From assembly GCA_933207985.1 (NCBI GenBank), contig OW240912.1, positions 109,715,275-109,779,274 on the forward strand: a stretch of DNA of 64,000 nucleotides, given 5' to 3'. Below are positions 61,680 to 64,000 of this stretch, in pieces (position 1 is the first letter of the stretch; each line of letters opens with the position of its first letter). Made by a program: the position numbers and the translations under genes. Under the pieces are notes generated by a model, which had not been told where the DNA came from, did not search any database, and worked only from the letters and a program-made list of their open reading frames with translations. The DNA is from Pelobates cultripes (lineage: Eukaryota; Chordata; Amphibia; Anura; Pelobatidae).

Positions 61680-64000
61680 ATGCCCACCAACGACCCACCA
61701 CCACAAACACACACGACCAGACCGGACACAATCTCCTGCATATCCATCAACTGCAAGGGACTTAACAATCCAGCCAAGCGACACCGCACACTTCGCTGGG
61801 CCAATAGAACAAAAGCAGATATAATCCTCCTCCAGGAAACCCATTTTGACACGAAAAAACCCTTTCCCCTCATCAACAAAAACTACAGACAATGTTACCT
61901 AGCAAATTCGCCACACGGCAAACAAAACGGAGTAGCCATTATGGTTCACAAACACTGCCCGATCACAATCTTAAAAAGCCTCCCAGACCCCCAAGGGAGA
62001 TATTTGACAGTCACGGGACACTTCGCCAATCACAAATACGCGATTACCACAGTCTATGCCCCAAATACACCCGAACTGACCTTCTGGACAGCACTACGCA
62101 CACAACTAAAACTGTTCCCCTCACACCACATTATCTTAGGCGGGGACTTCAATGCAGTCCTAACCCCATCTATAGATAGGAAAAGCACGGAGGGAAACAA
62201 ATCACGCAAACCCCCTACCAGGAAAAATGACAATCTCCTCATGGAGTTCGCCACCCAGATAGGCCTCCAAGACATATGGAGACTCCAACACCACACAACC
62301 CCAGACTTCACCTTCTACTCGCACCCACACTCCTCTTACTCCAGGATAGACCTATTTTTAATATCCCCTTCCCTAGTACCTTATACACACTCCACCTCGA
62401 TAGGTTCAATCACCTGGTCTGATCACGCCGAAATCTCTCTCAACATAGATAAGCCCCGCACAGCCAAAGCGTGGACCTGGCGGTTAAACCCCACACTCTT
62501 ACATAACCCCCAAATCAGACAAACAATCCAACAGGAGCTCACAAACTATTTCGAGACCAATACGGGATCGGTCCCATCCACGAACACACTATGGGCAGCC
62601 CATAAAGCAACAATCAGAGGAAGCATAATTAGCGCAGCCAGCGCCCACAAAAGACAAACACTCCGGGAATTAGAACAACACCTGACCTCCCTAAGGACAA
62701 TAGAAGCCAAACACAAACGCACCCCATCTCAATCACTGCTCGACCAAATTAAATTGCACCAACACGCAATAAAGTCCTATATGGCCAAAGATTCCCAAAA
62801 AGCATTACAATGGACCAAACAACTATATTACGAGAAGTCCAACAAGGCAGACACCCTCCTTGCGCGTAGACTCCGACATAAAACTCTCCAAAAACACATA
62901 GACGAAATCACATCGCCTGGAGGCAGAACCCATAAAGACCCTGACCGCATAGCCTCTATATTCGTTGACTACTTCTCCAAATTATACGACCATAAACCCA
63001 ACCACACTTTCACTCACCCAACGTTAGGACAAGAAATTCACGACTTCCTATTGGAAATCCCCCTCCCAGCACTAACAGACCAAGAACGAAACACCCTCGC
63101 GTCCCCAATCACTGAAGAGGAAATAGCCTTCACAATAAAGCACATTAAACCCAATAAATGCCCAGGACCTGACGGCTTCACAGGCCTCTATTATAAAACG
63201 TTCAGCGCCACATTGATACCCCATTTGACCGCACTCTGCAATTCTATAATGGAAGGCGACCAGGTACCACAAGAGATGCTCAAAGCCAACATATGCCTAA
63301 TCCCCAAACCACACAAAACACACCTAGACCCTGGACATTACCGCCCAATATCTCTCCTCAACACAGACATCAAAATCCTCACGAAAACACTGGCCAACAG
63401 AATACAACGTCTCCTTCCAAAACTCGTGCACCCAGACCAAGTAGGATTCATCCCCAACCGCCAAGCATGCGACAACACCAGACGCACGGTAGACCTAATA
63501 TGGAGAGCCCAACATAGGAACATCCCCACCCTCCTACTCTCGATGGACGCGGAAAAAGCGTTTGACCGCTTACTCTGGCCCTTCCTATTTGCCGTCCTAC
63601 GAAAATTCCACTTCCCCGACGCCATCATCACGGCCCTCACAACACTGTATTCCAACCCCACGGCAACCCTCCTTCTCCCCAACACTGGCCCGCATGAATT
63701 CACAATAAAAAATGGAACCAGACAAGGCTGCCCGCTTTCCCCACTCCTGTTCGCCCTCTCCCTAGAACCCCTTCTTCAACTCATTCGCATGTCCCCCGAA
63801 ATCCTGGGCCTCAAAGTCCGACAGGAAGAATATAAGATCGCAGCGTACGCAGATGATATCCTACTGACACTCACGGACCCCACCAACTCCCTGCCCCCCC
63901 TACTCACACTCCTCCAAAAATATGCCGGCGTCTCCGGCTACAAACTTAACCTAGAAAAAACTGAAGCCCTTCCCCTCAACTTCCCGCAACAACTCCTAAC
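61680..64000 (+). CDS. LINE ORF2: apurinic-type endonuclease plus reverse transcriptase (partial, open to window end)
   Basis: 773 complete codons are open without a stop from the ATG at 61680; an in-frame TAA two codons upstream fixes the 5' limit. The protein nicks target DNA and reverse-transcribes the LINE RNA from the nick. The endonuclease covers residues 18-255: ISINCKGLNNP at 21-31, LLQETHF near 49-55 with the catalytic glutamate, GGDFNAV at about 154-160, RIDLFLIS near 222-230 and TWSDHAEI near 244-251. Reverse transcriptase blocks: CPGPDGFTGLYY near 494-505, YRPISLLNTDIKILTK near 556-571, QVGFIPNRQ near 589-597, MDAEKAFDRL near 622-631 (first aspartate), GTRQGCPLSPLLFALSL near 679-695, and AAYADDILLTL with YADD at 723-726. 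All catalytic residues I can check are present. The thumb and C-terminal cysteine region lie beyond the window. Confidence 0.92.
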   Translation, partial: MPTNDPPPQTHTTRPDTISCISINCKGLNNPAKRHRTLRWANRTKADIILLQETHFDTKKPFPLINKNYRQCYLANSPHGKQNGVAIMVHKHCPITILKSLPDPQGRYLTVTGHFANHKYAITTVYAPNTPELTFWTALRTQLKLFPSHHIILGGDFNAVLTPSIDRKSTEGNKSRKPPTRKNDNLLMEFATQIGLQDIWRLQHHTTPDFTFYSHPHSSYSRIDLFLISPSLVPYTHSTSIGSITWSDHAEISLNIDKPRTAKAWTWRLNPTLLHNPQIRQTIQQELTNYFETNTGSVPSTNTLWAAHKATIRGSIISAASAHKRQTLRELEQHLTSLRTIEAKHKRTPSQSLLDQIKLHQHAIKSYMAKDSQKALQWTKQLYYEKSNKADTLLARRLRHKTLQKHIDEITSPGGRTHKDPDRIASIFVDYFSKLYDHKPNHTFTHPTLGQEIHDFLLEIPLPALTDQERNTLASPITEEEIAFTIKHIKPNKCPGPDGFTGLYYKTFSATLIPHLTALCNSIMEGDQVPQEMLKANICLIPKPHKTHLDPGHYRPISLLNTDIKILTKTLANRIQRLLPKLVHPDQVGFIPNRQACDNTRRTVDLIWRAQHRNIPTLLLSMDAEKAFDRLLWPFLFAVLRKFHFPDAIITALTTLYSNPTATLLLPNTGPHEFTIKNGTRQGCPLSPLLFALSLEPLLQLIRMSPEILGLKVRQEEYKIAAYADDILLTLTDPTNSLPPLLTLLQKYAGVSGYKLNLEKTEALPLNFPQQLL

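Larger units (their letters stand above)
58927..64000 (+). mobile_element. L1/Tx1-type LINE with open ORF1 and ORF2, running off the window
   Basis: Starts GGGGGGCGTGGCCTAACC at 58927 with a 170-bp 5' UTR. ORF1 (59097-60125) and ORF2 (61680 to the window end) are both free of stops and frameshifts, unlike every other element here. The inter-ORF spacer is unusually long, about 1.55 kb. Composition is C- and A-rich on the coding strand. Completeness of the 3' part cannot be judged from this window. Confidence 0.88.

Noticed and set aside
1..64000. Host gene exons, tRNA or rRNA genes
   Set aside because: No tRNA-like cloverleaf with A and B boxes, no rRNA similarity and no conserved host protein segment was recognised. 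Short unique exons cannot be excluded without a homology search.

Overview
The window looks like a stretch of nuclear DNA from an amphibian, most likely a frog, lying between genes or inside a very long intron. No host protein-coding gene, tRNA or rRNA could be recognised. Almost everything that can be named is transposable-element DNA, in a mixture known from anuran genomes: Tc1 elements, many hAT-type non-autonomous elements, TTAA-target MITEs of the T2/Kolobok type, Penelope-like elements (PLEs) with GIY-YIG endonuclease and hammerhead-ribozyme motifs, CR1/L2-type and L1/Tx1-type LINEs, a DIRS element, a Ngaro-like element and solo LTRs. The frog assignment is an inference from this mixture.

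Layout. Bases 1-3497 are AT-rich with little recognisable. 3498-6958 is a Tc1 element (Tc1-A) split by a 5'-complete but internally deleted minus-strand L1-like element, which itself carries a 284-bp hAT MITE. 7073-9857 holds MITEs, a second 606-bp copy of the L1-like ORF1 block and a CR1 3' end. 10115-11900 is a truncated PLE with a GIY-YIG coding region and a decayed hammerhead. 12027-15495 is Tc1-B, interrupted by a hAT element (hAT-1) that in turn contains a TTAA MITE. 16019-19096 is a hAT-like unit full of minisatellite, with a solo LTR inserted in the minisatellite. 20920-28170 is the most elaborate nest: a CR1 reverse transcriptase gene split by hAT-3 (8-bp target duplication), which contains a nearly 4.6-kb head-to-head inverted pair of PLE copies. 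28259-35829 holds a T2-like MITE, long AT microsatellites, PLE ends, two L2-type LINE fragments and hAT-4, which is filled with minisatellite. 36405-37616 is a solo LTR. 39965-43200 is a minisatellite followed by a broken DIRS element. 43951-46390 is Tc1-C with a second copy of the same kind of solo LTR inside. 46391-52240 is a CR1 fragment with MITEs, then a Ngaro-like element that has gag-like, tyrosine recombinase and SGNH-hydrolase pieces but no reverse transcriptase. 54982-56255 is a second copy of hAT-1. From 58927 to the window end lies an L1/Tx1-type LINE with both ORFs open; its ORF2 runs off the end of the window.

The elements do not form a pathway together. What links them is nested insertion: exact target-site duplications (8 bp for hAT, 5 bp for LTRs, TTAA for T2-like MITEs, TA for Tc1) let the insertion order be read directly. 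The two recurring themes most worth attention are the scatter of PLE hammerhead motifs (nine, three with a complete core) and hAT-type elements that carry long tandem-repeat arrays as internal cargo.
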